A stretch of DNA of 47,636 nt from an uncultured Luteimonas sp. (GTDB lineage: Bacteria; Pseudomonadota; Gammaproteobacteria; Xanthomonadales; Xanthomonadaceae), in contig CAKTDC010000024.1 in NCBI GenBank assembly GCA_934541015.1, forward strand, positions 1 through 47,636. The letters run 5' to 3'. How positions within the stretch are numbered: the first letter of the stretch is position 1; each line of letters starts with the position of its first letter. The notes beneath the pieces were generated by a model. That model did not search any database. It was given only the letters and a program-made list of their open reading frames with translations, and was not told where the DNA came from. Below, in pieces: positions 28,351 through 39,006 of this stretch. The position numbers were made by a program, and so were the translations under genes.

Positions 28351-28391
28351 CTTCCCGATTCACGCGACGGCTCCTGCCGTCGCAGGGGAAG
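28351..28391 (+). other. Leader hairpin after tRNA-fMet
   Basis: GCGACGG-CTCCTG-CCGTCGC (28364-28383) with outer CTTCCC/GGGAAG pairs (28351-28356 with 28386-28391). It probably separates or stabilises the tRNA 3' end from the rimP mRNA (RNase processing). Confidence 0.5.
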
Positions 28392-28447
28392 TCGGGCTTG
28401 GTCGAAGCTTGCTGCTGGCTTCGGCGCCGAAATCCAGTGTCATCGGA

Positions 28448-28470
28448 CAAGGGGCCCATCGGGCCCCTTG
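28448..28470 (+). terminator. Attenuator-like hairpin upstream of rimP
   Basis: Perfect 10-bp stem CAAGGGGCCC / GGGCCCCTTG (28448-28457 with 28461-28470) and a 3-nt loop, followed by TTGCATT. It lies between tRNA-fMet and rimP and resembles a leaky intrinsic terminator, as known in the E. coli metY-nusA leader, where NusA autoregulates. Confidence 0.6.
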
Positions 28471-28520
28471 TTGCATTCCGGGCCCGTGGAACGCAGTGGC
28501 CCGGCAATCGAGAGAACAGC

Positions 28521-29030
28521 GTGACGGACAAGGCAACCCACATCGCGACGATGCTTGCGCCCACGGTGGAATCGCTGGGCCTGCAGCTGCTGGGCGTGGA
28601 ATACCTTCCGGCGCCCGGCGGCGCGAAGCTGCGGGTCTACATCGACGTCCCGGCCGCGGAGGCCGACGCACGCCAGGTGGGCATCGACGACTGCGAGAGC
28701 GTCAGTCGCGAGATTTCCGCGCAGCTCGACGTCGAGGATCCGATTTCCGGCAACTACACGCTGGAAGTGTCCTCGCCGGGCGTGGACCGGCCGCTGTTCT
28801 CGCTGGAGCATTTCGCGCGGTTCGTCGGCCACCAGGCCAAGCTCGGCCTGAAGCTGCCGCAGGACGGCCGCCGCAGGCTGCAGGGGCACATCCTCGCGGT
28901 CGAGGGCGGGACGGTCCGCATCGAGGTCGACGGCCAGCCGTTCGACCTGGCCTTCGACAACATCGACAAGGCGCGACTGGTGCCCGACTGGGCGGCACTG
29001 GGATTCGAGCCGAGGAAAAAGAAGGGCTGA
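28521..29030 (+). CDS. rimP: Ribosome maturation factor RimP
   Basis: 169 residues from GTG 28521 ([20 protein letters not shown]); the upstream frame from 28398 runs through the leader hairpin and is not coding. RimP helps assemble the 30S subunit at the S12/S23 stage. The N-terminal alpha/beta domain contains [18 protein letters not shown] and [11 protein letters not shown], then the family's [15 protein letters not shown] motif. The C-terminal SH3-like domain holds [13 protein letters not shown]. First protein gene of the rimP-nusA-infB operon; nusA follows after 99 bases. Confidence 0.94.
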   Translation: MTDKATHIATMLAPTVESLGLQLLGVEYLPAPGGAKLRVYIDVPAAEADARQVGIDDCESVSREISAQLDVEDPISGNYTLEVSSPGVDRPLFSLEHFARFVGHQAKLGLKLPQDGRRRLQGHILAVEGGTVRIEVDGQPFDLAFDNIDKARLVPDWAALGFEPRKKKG

Positions 29031-29129
29031 GGGCCGGAGCCGCATCGCTCCACTCCGCCCTTGGCCCCCGCCTTCAGGACATCCACACAACAACCGGTGG
29101 CAACCCCACCACGCACAAGTGACACCACA

Positions 29130-30641
29130 ATGAGCAAAGAACTGTTGTTAGTCGTCGACGCGGTCGCCAACGAGAAGGGCGTGCCGGAATCGGTGATCCT
29201 CGAAGCGATCGAAGCCGCCCTGGCGACCGCCGCCAAGAAGCGCTACGCCGAAGAGGACGTGCTGACCCGCGTGTCGATCGATCCCAAGGACGGCAGCTAC
29301 GAGACGTTCCGCCGCTGGGAAGTGGTCGCCGACGACGTGGTGATGGAGTCGCCGGACCGGCAGATCCGCCTGATGGATGCGGTCGACGAGGTCGAGGACG
29401 TCGAGGTGGGCGACTACATCGAAGAGCAGATCGAGAACGTCGACTTCGGCCGCATCGCCGCCCAGGCCGCCAAGCAGGTGATCGTGCAGCGGGTGCGCGA
29501 GGCCGAGCGCCAGCAGGTGGTCGACGCCTGGAAGGACCGCATCGGCGAGCTGGTCACCGGCGTGGTCAAGCGCGTCGAGCGCGGCAACGTCTACGTCGAC
29601 CTGGGCGGCAACGCCGAGGCCTTCATTCCCAAGGACAAGGCGATCCCGCGCGACGTGGTGCGCGCAGGCGATCGCATCCGCGGCTATCTGTTCGACGTGC
29701 GCAACGAGCCGCGCGGCCCGCAGCTGTTCATCAGCCGTGCCGCGCCGGAATTCATGATCGAGCTGTTCAAGCTCGAGGTGCCGGAAGTCGGCCAGGGCCT
29801 GGTCGAGATCAAGGCCTGTGCCCGTGATCCGGGCGACCGCGCCAAGATCGCGGTGGTGGCCTACGACAACCGCACCGATCCGATCGGCGCCTGCATCGGC
29901 ATGCGCGGCTCGCGCGTGCAGGCGGTGAGCAACGAGCTCAACGGCGAGCGCGTGGACATCGTGCTGTGGTCGGACAACCCGGCCCAGTTCGTGATCAACG
30001 CCATGGCGCCGGCCGAGGTGCAGTCGATCGTGGTCGACGAGGACAAGCACTCGATGGACCTGGCCGTGGCCGAGGAGCTGCTGGCCAAGGCGATCGGCAA
30101 GGGCGGGCAGAACGTGCGCCTGGCCAGCCGCCTGACCGGCTGGCAGCTCAACGTGATGACCGCCGACCAGGTGCAGGCCAAGAGCGAGGCCGAGCAGGCC
30201 GCCGCCCGCGAGCTGTTCCAGGCCAAGCTGGAGGTCGACGAGGAGATCGCCGGCATCCTGGTCGCCGAGGGCTTCAGCACGGTCGAGGAAATCGCCTACG
30301 TGCCCGTTGGCGAGCTGCTGGCGGTCGAAGGCTTCGACGAGGATATCGTCGAGGAGCTGCGCGCCCGCGCCCGCGATGCCCTGCTCAACGACGCACTGGC
30401 GATCGAGGAGGAGCTGAACGAGAACGCGCCCACCGAGGACCTGCTGGCGCTGGAGGGCATGGACGAGGAGACCGCCTACGGCCTGGCCGAGCACGGCGTG
30501 CGCACCGCCGAGGACCTGTCCGACCTCGCCGCCGACGAAGTGGCGGAGTTCGGGATCGAGGGTCTCGACCAGGAGCGTGCCGCGGCGCTGATCCTGGCCG
30601 CGCGCGCCGAGGAGATCGCCCGCCTGGAGAGCGAGGGCTGA
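29130..30641 (+). CDS. nusA: Transcription termination/antitermination factor NusA
   Basis: 503 residues from ATG 29130 ([17 protein letters not shown]). NusA binds RNA polymerase and controls pausing, termination and antitermination. Domain order: N-terminal RNAP-binding domain (1-125), S1 (about 130-200, with [17 protein letters not shown]), two KH domains (about 200-345, with [14 protein letters not shown] and [14 protein letters not shown]), then two C-terminal acidic repeats (about 350-495, with [16 protein letters not shown] and [15 protein letters not shown]). This is the full-length gammaproteobacterial form. Followed 124 bases later by infB. Confidence 0.97.
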   Translation: MSKELLLVVDAVANEKGVPESVILEAIEAALATAAKKRYAEEDVLTRVSIDPKDGSYETFRRWEVVADDVVMESPDRQIRLMDAVDEVEDVEVGDYIEEQIENVDFGRIAAQAAKQVIVQRVREAERQQVVDAWKDRIGELVTGVVKRVERGNVYVDLGGNAEAFIPKDKAIPRDVVRAGDRIRGYLFDVRNEPRGPQLFISRAAPEFMIELFKLEVPEVGQGLVEIKACARDPGDRAKIAVVAYDNRTDPIGACIGMRGSRVQAVSNELNGERVDIVLWSDNPAQFVINAMAPAEVQSIVVDEDKHSMDLAVAEELLAKAIGKGGQNVRLASRLTGWQLNVMTADQVQAKSEAEQAAARELFQAKLEVDEEIAGILVAEGFSTVEEIAYVPVGELLAVEGFDEDIVEELRARARDALLNDALAIEEELNENAPTEDLLALEGMDEETAYGLAEHGVRTAEDLSDLAADEVAEFGIEGLDQERAAALILAARAEEIARLESEG

Positions 30642-30765
30642 GGCCCCGGCAACCGGACTGACGGGAATCCCCCGCCCAGCCCCCGGCCCGCACCCGCCAG
30701 CCTTTAGAATTGCAGCCTCCACAGCGTCGCCGCCCCCCGGCGGCGCCAAAGGAACCGGAAACCGA

Positions 30766-33368
<2,603 letters not shown>

Positions 33369-33381
<13 letters not shown>

Positions 33382-33405
33382 CGCCTGCGGCGCTGCAGCG
33401 TTCGC
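33369..33405 (+). other. 16-bp hairpin spanning the infB stop codon
   Basis: Arms 33369-33384 (GCGAACGCTGTAGCGC) and 33390-33405 with one G:U pair and a 5-nt loop; the TAG stop is in the left arm. The following sequence is GGGATTGGG, not a T run, so it is more likely a 3' mRNA-stabilising structure or a partial terminator than a full one. Confidence 0.6.
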
Positions 33406-33519
33406 GGGATTGGGAATTCGGGATTCGGGATTCGGGAAGGCAGCTCCCTCCGCCCCGGCAATACTCGAATCCCGCCCAATCTCCAATCCCCAGTTCCGAA
33501 TCCAGAATCCAGAATTCCG
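33405..33519. repeat. GGGATTC-type inverted repeat between infB and rbfA
   Basis: Left part 33405-33438 contains GGGATTGGGAATTC, GGGATTC and GGGATTC. The right part 33459-33519 is made of inverted degenerate copies (GAATCCC, CCAATCTCCAATCCCC, then GAATCCAGAATCCAGAATTC). It is the same family as the GGGAATC repeats at 9759 and 16196, and it ends two bases before the rbfA start. Confidence 0.75.
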
Positions 33520-33521
33520 AA

Positions 33522-33887
33522 ATGACCAAGTCATTCCAGCGCACCGACCGCGTCTCCGCCCAGCTCCGCCGCGAGCTGGGCACGCTGGTGCGCGAGGCGG
33601 TGGCCGAGCACGGATTGCCGTCGGTGAGCGTGTCCGATGTCGAGGTCAGCCGCGACATGGCGCACGCGAAGGTCTACTTCACCGCGCTCCAGGCCGAGCG
33701 CGCGGACGAGGCGCTCAAGGGGCTGAAGGCCGCCGCCCCGGAAATCCGCTTCCGCCTGGCGCGGATGGTCAAGCTGCGCCACGTCCCCGAGCTGCATTTC
33801 CACTACGACGACTCGATGGACCGCGGCGAGCGCATCGACGGCCTCCTGCGCGGGCTGGCCGACAGCTCCGGCCAGGATCCTGAGTAG
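33522..33887 (+). CDS. rbfA: 30S ribosome-binding factor RbfA
   Basis: 121 residues from ATG 33522 (MTKSFQRTDRVSAQLRREL). RbfA binds immature 30S subunits and is needed for 16S rRNA 5'-end maturation and cold growth. The KH-like fold is visible: VSVSDVEVSRDMAHAKVYFT, the helix EIRFRLARMVKLRHVPELHF and the C-terminal YDDSMDRGERIDGLL. Normal length. The start follows a large inverted repeat that leaves no clear ribosome site. The usual next gene truB is displaced by about 940 bases of repeat DNA and a reverse-strand gene. Confidence 0.94.
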   Translation: MTKSFQRTDRVSAQLRRELGTLVREAVAEHGLPSVSVSDVEVSRDMAHAKVYFTALQAERADEALKGLKAAAPEIRFRLARMVKLRHVPELHFHYDDSMDRGERIDGLLRGLADSSGQDPE

Positions 33888-33897
33888 ACGCCGGAAG

Positions 33898-34342
33898 GGA
33901 TCCCGGCTTTCGCCGGGATGACGGCCCTTGGCCCCAGCCGTGACGCCGCCCCGGTCGTGGCGCGCCCCGGCCGTGACGCGATCCAGTCGAGACGCGACCC
34001 AGTCGTGACGTCGCCCCGGTCGTGACGCAGCCCCAGTCGAGACGCGCCCCAGTCGAGACGCGCCCCAGTCGAGACGCGCCCCAGTCGAGACGCAGCCCCA
34101 GTCGTGACGCAGTCCCAGTCGTGACGTCGCCCCAGCCGTGACGCGCCCCAGTCGTGACGTCGCCCCGGCCGTGACGCGCCCCCGGTCGTGACGCGCCCCC
34201 GGTCGAGACGCGCTCCAGTCGCGGCTCCGCCCCAGTCGCGCGCGGCCGGTCGTGCCCCCTCCGTGGTCTCACCAGGCGACGTCAAGCGGGCTCGCGCGGC
34301 CTGAAACCACCAGCGTCGTCATCCCGGCGAAAGCCGGGATCC
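33898..34342. repeat. Composite element: ~19 tandem 16-17 bp repeats bounded by 26-bp perfect inverted repeats
   Basis: Most of the gene-free stretch 33888-34382. A 26-base sequence starting GGATCCCGGCTTTCGCCGGG (33898-33923), itself a palindrome ATCCCGGC-TTTC-GCCGGGAT plus GACG, is repeated exactly in inverted orientation at 34317-34342. Between them, about 33932-34255, are roughly 19 contiguous units of consensus CCCC(A/G)GTCG(T/A)GACGCG(G). Units 7-9 (about 34031-34078) are identical and the ends are degenerate. The unit length switches between 16 and 17, so no frame is preserved and the long reverse-strand ORFs here are not credible genes. Confidence 0.9.
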
Positions 34343-34382
34343 ATCTGGCCCTTCACCGGAAGCCCGGCCGCAGCCGCGCGAT

Positions 34383-34715
34383 TCAGTCGCCGCCGTCCTT
34401 CCGGTCGCGCCAGTAGTCGTTGGCCTCGGCGATGGTCCTGAACTCGATCGCGACCAGTTCCGCCGCGCGCATCAGCATCACCGGATCCTCCTCGTACTTC
34501 TCCCGCACGCGGCGTTTGGCGTCGCCGTCCTTCTGGATGCTGCCGATGGTCTTGCGGACCAGGGTGATCGCCAGCTGCCGTCCCTGCAGCGGAGTGTCGG
34601 TGATCAGGCTGGGAACGTAGTCGTCCGCGGGCGCCATCGCCGGGGCGTCCTGCGCGTACGCGGACAGGCCCGGGAGGCACAGCGCCAGGGCAAGGCCCAG
34701 TGTGGTCTTCTTCAT
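34383..34715 (-). CDS. Small secreted protein of unknown function
   Basis: 110 residues from the ATG at 34715, with a strong ribosome site (AGAGGAGAC) on the minus strand; an in-frame upstream ATG at 34823 lacks one. A clear signal peptide ([16 protein letters not shown], cleavage about after AYA-QD near residue 22) predicts export to the periplasm. The mature 88 residues are mostly helical and charged ([52 protein letters not shown]), with no cysteines and no motif I recognise. It is divergent from truB and interrupts the usual rbfA-truB order. Codon usage resembles the host. Not recognised; no function proposed. Confidence 0.72.
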   Translation of the reverse strand: MKKTTLGLALALCLPGLSAYAQDAPAMAPADDYVPSLITDTPLQGRQLAITLVRKTIGSIQKDGDAKRRVREKYEEDPVMLMRAAELVAIEFRTIAEANDYWRDRKDGGD

Positions 34716-34813
34716 GGGATGTCTCCTCTGGTTGTGCGGGACACGCGGGCCAGCCGGAAAAACCGTGGCGGAGGAAGGCCGCCGGTCATGGCCCGCATCA
34801 GCAGCATGCCACT

Positions 34814-34819
34814 TACAAT
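34814..34819 (+). promoter_or_regulatory. Candidate -10 of truB
   Basis: TACAAT ends only 6 bases before the truB ATG, so a transcript starting 7 bases downstream would begin at or next to the A of the start codon. No convincing -35. Confidence 0.4.
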
Positions 34820-34825
34820 GCATCG

Positions 34826-35782
34826 ATGACGGCCCGCCCGCGCACGAAGTTCCGCAAACTCGACGGCATCCTGCTGCTCGACAAGCCGCAGGGGCTGAGT
34901 TCGAACCAGGCGCTGCAGCGGGCGCGGCACCTGTTCCGCGCCGAAAAGGGCGGCCATACCGGCAGCCTGGATCCGCTCGCCACCGGGCTGCTGCCGATCT
35001 GCTTCGGCGAAGCGACCAAGATCGCTGGCGGCCTTCTGGGGGCGCGCAAGGCCTACGACACCGTGGCCCGCCTCGGGATCGTCACCGACACCGACGACGC
35101 CGAGGGTCAGCCGCTGATCGAACGCCCGGTCCCGGAGCTGGGTATCGGCAGGATCGACGCCGCGCTGACGGCGCTGACCGGCACGATCCGGCAGCGGCCC
35201 CCGATCTACTCGGCGCTCAAGCGCGGCGGCGAGCCGCTGTACGCAAAGGCGCGGCGCGGGGAGATGGTCGAGGTCGAAGAGCGCGAAGTCCATGTGCACG
35301 CCTTCGAGCTGCGCTCGGCGGCCGACCTGCTCGACGGCGGCGAACCGCTGCTCAGGCTCCACGTCGAATGCGGATCGGGCACCTATGTGCGCAGCCTGGT
35401 CCGCGACCTGGGCGAGGCGCTGGGCTGCGGCGCGCACGTGGCCGAGCTCCGGCGGCTCTGGGTGGACCCGTTCCGCGAGCCGCGGATGTGGACCCCGGCC
35501 GAACTGGAGGCGCTTGCCGCCCGCGGCGAGCGCAGCCTGGAGGCCTGCCTGCTGCCGGTGGAGCAGGGCATGGCCTCCTGGGCACCGGTGGAGGTCGATC
35601 CCGGCCAGGCCCGGCGGCTGGCCCTGGGCCAGACCGTGGCCGGATCCTTCCGGGCTGCGGGGGAGGTGGCGGTGTTCGACGCCGGCGGGCGGGCGCTGGG
35701 GCTGGGGCAGGTCGCCGACGGCCAGCTGCGGCCCAGGCGACTGTTTTCCTGGGCGCTTCCCGCCGCGGGCGCCGGGGCCTGA
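34826..35782 (+). CDS. truB: tRNA pseudouridine(55) synthase TruB
   Basis: 318 residues from ATG 34826 ([20 protein letters not shown]). TruB makes pseudouridine 55 in the T loop of tRNAs and acts as a tRNA chaperone. The catalytic aspartate is in [18 protein letters not shown]. Other signatures are [48 protein letters not shown] and, in the last 80 residues, a PUA-like domain. Full length. It has its own candidate promoter (TACAAT), consistent with its separation from rbfA. rpsO follows after 243 bases with a strong promoter. Confidence 0.95.
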   Translation: MTARPRTKFRKLDGILLLDKPQGLSSNQALQRARHLFRAEKGGHTGSLDPLATGLLPICFGEATKIAGGLLGARKAYDTVARLGIVTDTDDAEGQPLIERPVPELGIGRIDAALTALTGTIRQRPPIYSALKRGGEPLYAKARRGEMVEVEEREVHVHAFELRSAADLLDGGEPLLRLHVECGSGTYVRSLVRDLGEALGCGAHVAELRRLWVDPFREPRMWTPAELEALAARGERSLEACLLPVEQGMASWAPVEVDPGQARRLALGQTVAGSFRAAGEVAVFDAGGRALGLGQVADGQLRPRRLFSWALPAAGAGA

Positions 35783-35858
35783 GCAGGCGGAGCAGGGCTC
35801 TGCAGGCCCGCGGCGAGCGCCCTCGGCCGGGTGGTCACGCGGCATGCGCTTGCCGAAC

Positions 35859-35887
35859 TTGTCCCAGGGGCCCCGGGAGGCTACAAT
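35859..35887 (+). promoter_or_regulatory. Promoter of rpsO
   Basis: TTGTCC (35859-35864) and TACAAT (35882-35887) with an exact 17-base spacer, 138 bases before the rpsO start. The long 5' UTR fits the known translational autoregulation of rpsO by S15 in E. coli, though no specific pseudoknot was verified. Confidence 0.75.
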
Positions 35888-36025
35888 TCCGGGGCTTTTT
35901 CAAGCACTTTCGAACGTTTCTCCCACCGGGATTTCCCGGCCATCCCAATGACGGACCAGGCGGTACGCCGCTCGCGTCGACGACGCAGCGCCGTTCTCTG
36001 CCGGTTTCGTGGCCCAGAGGCAATC

Positions 36026-36286
<261 letters not shown>

Positions 36287-36296
36287 AAGAAACATC

Positions 36297-36331
36297 CGCC
36301 GCGGCGCAGCAATGCGCCGCGGCGTCTTTTT
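36297..36331 (+). terminator. Intrinsic terminator of rpsO
   Basis: Perfect 12-bp stem CGCCGCGGCGCA / TGCGCCGCGGCG (36297-36308, 36313-36324), loop GCAA, then TCTTTTT. One of the two clearest intrinsic terminators in the window. Confidence 0.92.
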
Positions 36332-36352
36332 GACGGGGACCCGGAGCCGGGG

Positions 36353-36421
36353 ACTGAGGATTGGAAACCAGACGCGCCGCGCTCTGCGCTTCAACCCTCA
36401 GCCCTCTGCCCCAGGCCCTCA
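36353..36421. repeat. Weak inverted repeat upstream of pnp
   Basis: GGGGACTGAGGATTGG (36353-36368) and the inverted degenerate copy CAACCCTCAGCCCTCTGCCCC (about 36392-36411) flank about 25 bases. It appears to be another diverged member of the dispersed GGGATT-type repeats, in the 192-base gap between rpsO and pnp. Confidence 0.45.
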
Positions 36422-36478
36422 GATCCCGCAGCGGCACGGGCCGTACGCGGAACGAATGAAAACCGAGGAGCTCCACAC

Positions 36479-38584
36479 GTGGCAAAAGTGACCAAGACCT
36501 TCCAGTACGGCGCCAGGACCGTCACCCTCGAGACCGGCGAGATCGCGCGCCAGGCCGGCGGTGCGGTCATGGTGTCGTGTGATGGCACAGTGCTGCTGGT
36601 CAGCGCGGTGGCCAACAGGACCGCACGCGAAGGGCAGGATTTCTTCCCGCTGACGGTCGATTACCAGGAGAAGTTCTACGCCGGAGGCCGCATCCCCGGC
36701 GGCTTCTTCAAGCGCGAAGGCCGCCAGACCGAGAAGGAAACCCTGATCTCGCGCCTGATCGATCGCCCGATCCGTCCGCTGTTTCCGGATGGCTTCCGCA
36801 ACGAAGTGCAGATCATCGCCACCGTGATGTCGATGAATCCCGAGGTCGATGGCGACATCCTGGCGCTGATCGGCGCCTCGGCTGCGCTGTCGCTGACCGG
36901 CGCACCGTTCGATGGTCCCATCGGCGCCGCCAAGGTCGGTTACAGGGACGGCCAGTACCTGCTGAACCCGACCGTCAGCGAGCTCAAGGAGTCGGAGCTG
37001 GAGCTGGTGGTCGCCGGAACCGCCGCGGCAGTGCTGATGGTCGAATCGGAAGCCCGCGAGCTGTCGGAAGATGTGATGCTCGGCGCGGTCATGTTCGGCC
37101 ACCAGCAGCAGCAGGTCGCGATCGCCGCGATCAACGAACTGGTCGCCGAAGCCGGCAAGCCGAAGTGGGAGTGGTCCGCGCCTGCCGCCGACCAGGGCCT
37201 GGTTGCGGCCGTCCGCACGGCGGTGGGCGAGCAGCTGGCCGCTGCGTTCCAGGTCCGCGACAAGCTCGAGCGCAGGGACGCGATCTCCACGGTCAGGAAG
37301 GCGGTCCTCGGCGCGCTGGAGCCGGAAGCCGAGGCCAATGGCTGGTCGGCCGCCGAGCTGTCCAAGGAGTTCGGCGAACAGGAATACCAGACCATGCGCG
37401 ACTCGGTCCTCAAGACCAGGGTCCGCATCGACGGACGCGCGCTCGACACCGTCCGTCCGATCGCCTCGAAGGTCAGCATCCTGCCGCGCGTGCACGGCTC
37501 GGCGCTGTTCACCCGCGGCGAAACCCAGGCGATCGTCGCCGTCACCCTCGGTACCGCCCGCGACGGGCAGGTGATCGATGCGGTCTCGGGCGAGTACAAG
37601 GAGCACTTCCTGTTCCACTACAACTTCCCGCCCTATTCGGTCGGTGAAGCCGGGCGCATGATGGGCCCGAAGCGCCGCGAGATCGGCCACGGCCGCCTCG
37701 CCAAGCGCGGCGTTCTGGCGGTGATGCCGACGATGGAGGAGTTCCCGTACACGATCCGCGTGGTGTCGGAGATCACCGAGTCCAACGGCTCCTCCTCGAT
37801 GGCCTCGGTCTGCGGTTCCTCGCTGGCGCTGATGGACGCGGGCGTGCCGATCAAGGCCCCTGTGGCCGGTATCGCCATGGGCCTGGTCAAGGAAGGCGAC
37901 GACTACGTGGTGCTCAGCGACATCCTCGGCGACGAGGACCACCTGGGCGACATGGACTTCAAGGTCGCCGGCACCGAGAACGGCATTTCCGCGCTGCAGA
38001 TGGACATCAAGATCCAGGGCATCACCGAGGACATCATGAAGGTGGCGCTGGCGCAGGCCAGGCAGGGTCGCCTGCATATCCTGGGCGAGATGAGCCATGC
38101 GCTGACCACCGCGCGCACCGAACTGAGCGAGTACGCGCCGCGCCTGCTGACGATCAAGATCCATCCGGACAAGATCCGCGAGGTGATCGGCAAGGGCGGT
38201 TCGACGATCCAGGCGATCACCAAGGAAACCGGTACCCAGATCGACATCCAGGACGACGGCACCATCGTCATCGCCTCGGTCAACGCCGCCGCGGCCCAGG
38301 CCGCCAAGGACCGCATCGAGCAGATCACGTCCGACGTCGAGCCGGGCCGGATCTACGAGGGCAAGGTCGCCAAGATCATGGACTTCGGCGCGTTCGTGAC
38401 CATCCTGCCGGGCAAGGACGGCCTGGTGCACGTCTCGCAGATTTCCAGCGAGCGCGTGGAGAAGGTCGGCGACAAGCTGAAGGAAGGCGATCTGGTCAAG
38501 GTCAAGGTGCTGGAAGTCGACAAGCAGGGCCGCATCCGTCTGTCGATGAAGGCGGTGGCCGAAGGCGAGGGCGTGGTCGAGTAA
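36479..38584 (+). CDS. pnp: Polyribonucleotide nucleotidyltransferase (PNPase)
   Basis: 701 residues from GTG 36479 ([20 protein letters not shown]), with GAGGAG 12 bases upstream. PNPase is the phosphorolytic 3'-5' exoribonuclease of the degradosome. Domain order: first RNase PH core (about 1-215, [21 protein letters not shown] as residues about 55-75), helical linker, second RNase PH core (about 310-545, with [27 protein letters not shown] region and [15 protein letters not shown]), KH domain ([11 protein letters not shown]) and S1 domain ([20 protein letters not shown]). Full length. It ends in a strong terminator, closing the translation block. Confidence 0.97.
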   Translation: MAKVTKTFQYGARTVTLETGEIARQAGGAVMVSCDGTVLLVSAVANRTAREGQDFFPLTVDYQEKFYAGGRIPGGFFKREGRQTEKETLISRLIDRPIRPLFPDGFRNEVQIIATVMSMNPEVDGDILALIGASAALSLTGAPFDGPIGAAKVGYRDGQYLLNPTVSELKESELELVVAGTAAAVLMVESEARELSEDVMLGAVMFGHQQQQVAIAAINELVAEAGKPKWEWSAPAADQGLVAAVRTAVGEQLAAAFQVRDKLERRDAISTVRKAVLGALEPEAEANGWSAAELSKEFGEQEYQTMRDSVLKTRVRIDGRALDTVRPIASKVSILPRVHGSALFTRGETQAIVAVTLGTARDGQVIDAVSGEYKEHFLFHYNFPPYSVGEAGRMMGPKRREIGHGRLAKRGVLAVMPTMEEFPYTIRVVSEITESNGSSSMASVCGSSLALMDAGVPIKAPVAGIAMGLVKEGDDYVVLSDILGDEDHLGDMDFKVAGTENGISALQMDIKIQGITEDIMKVALAQARQGRLHILGEMSHALTTARTELSEYAPRLLTIKIHPDKIREVIGKGGSTIQAITKETGTQIDIQDDGTIVIASVNAAAAQAAKDRIEQITSDVEPGRIYEGKVAKIMDFGAFVTILPGKDGLVHVSQISSERVEKVGDKLKEGDLVKVKVLEVDKQGRIRLSMKAVAEGEGVVE

Positions 38585-38614
38585 CCTCGACGGGCCTGTG
38601 CCGGAAAAGTGGAG

Positions 38615-38645
38615 AAGAGCGGGCGAAAGCCCGCTCTTTTCGTTT
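38615..38645 (+). terminator. Intrinsic terminator of pnp
   Basis: Stem AAGAGCGGGC / GCCCGCTCTT (38615-38624, 38629-38638), GAAA loop, then TTCGTTT. It lies 30 bases after the pnp stop. Confidence 0.92.
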
Positions 38646-38662
38646 GCGCCCGGCGAAAAGCC

Positions 38663-38842
38663 GGGCCCTACCCCGGCCCCACCCCGGCAGGCGGGGGAGG
38701 GGGCAAAGCGGGCTGCGCCTGTTTCCGGTGTCGGTCCCCGACTCCGCGTCCTGCCCCTTCCGGACTCCGCGTCCTGCTCTCTTCCCCGACTTCGCGTCCT
38801 GCTCCTCCTCCGCCTGCGGGGGAGGGCCGGGGTGGGGGCCCG
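38663..38842. repeat. Inverted-repeat element with three direct repeats, downstream of pnp
   Basis: In the 366-base gene-free stretch 38641-39006. Left arm 38663-38704 (GGGCCCTACCCCGGCCCCAC...) and right arm 38803-38841 are imperfect reverse complements of about 40 bases. Between them GACTCCGCGTCCTGC occurs three times (38740, 38763 and, with one change, 38788), at periods of 23 and 25 bases. No ORF is credible here. The rest of the gap up to 39006 holds a few short hairpins (for example GACGCCGGCG at 38903 with its partner at 38887), one of which may terminate the permease transcript. Confidence 0.7.
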
Positions 38843-39006
38843 TCAGCCGCGGTGGACCATCCGCCACCCCCCCGCCCATCCACGCAAAACGCCGGCGCAG
38901 AGGACGCCGGCGTCACGATATCCAGATCGGGTGGTGATGCGCCGGCGGCCGGAGGGCGGCCGGATCCTCTTCTTCCGGCGCAGCCCGGGCCCGCAGGGCC
39001 GCCCCG

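Noticed and set aside
33769..34285. Two overlapping reverse-strand ORFs of 160-167 residues across the tandem array
   Set aside because: They translate the DNA repeat (16-17 bp unit, not a multiple of 3) in several frames. One contains VIPAKAGIP, the usual translation of the GTCATCCCGGC palindrome. No ribosome site, no family features.
33898..34342. CRISPR array
   Set aside because: Repeats abut with no unique spacers and are only 16-17 bp; no cas genes nearby.
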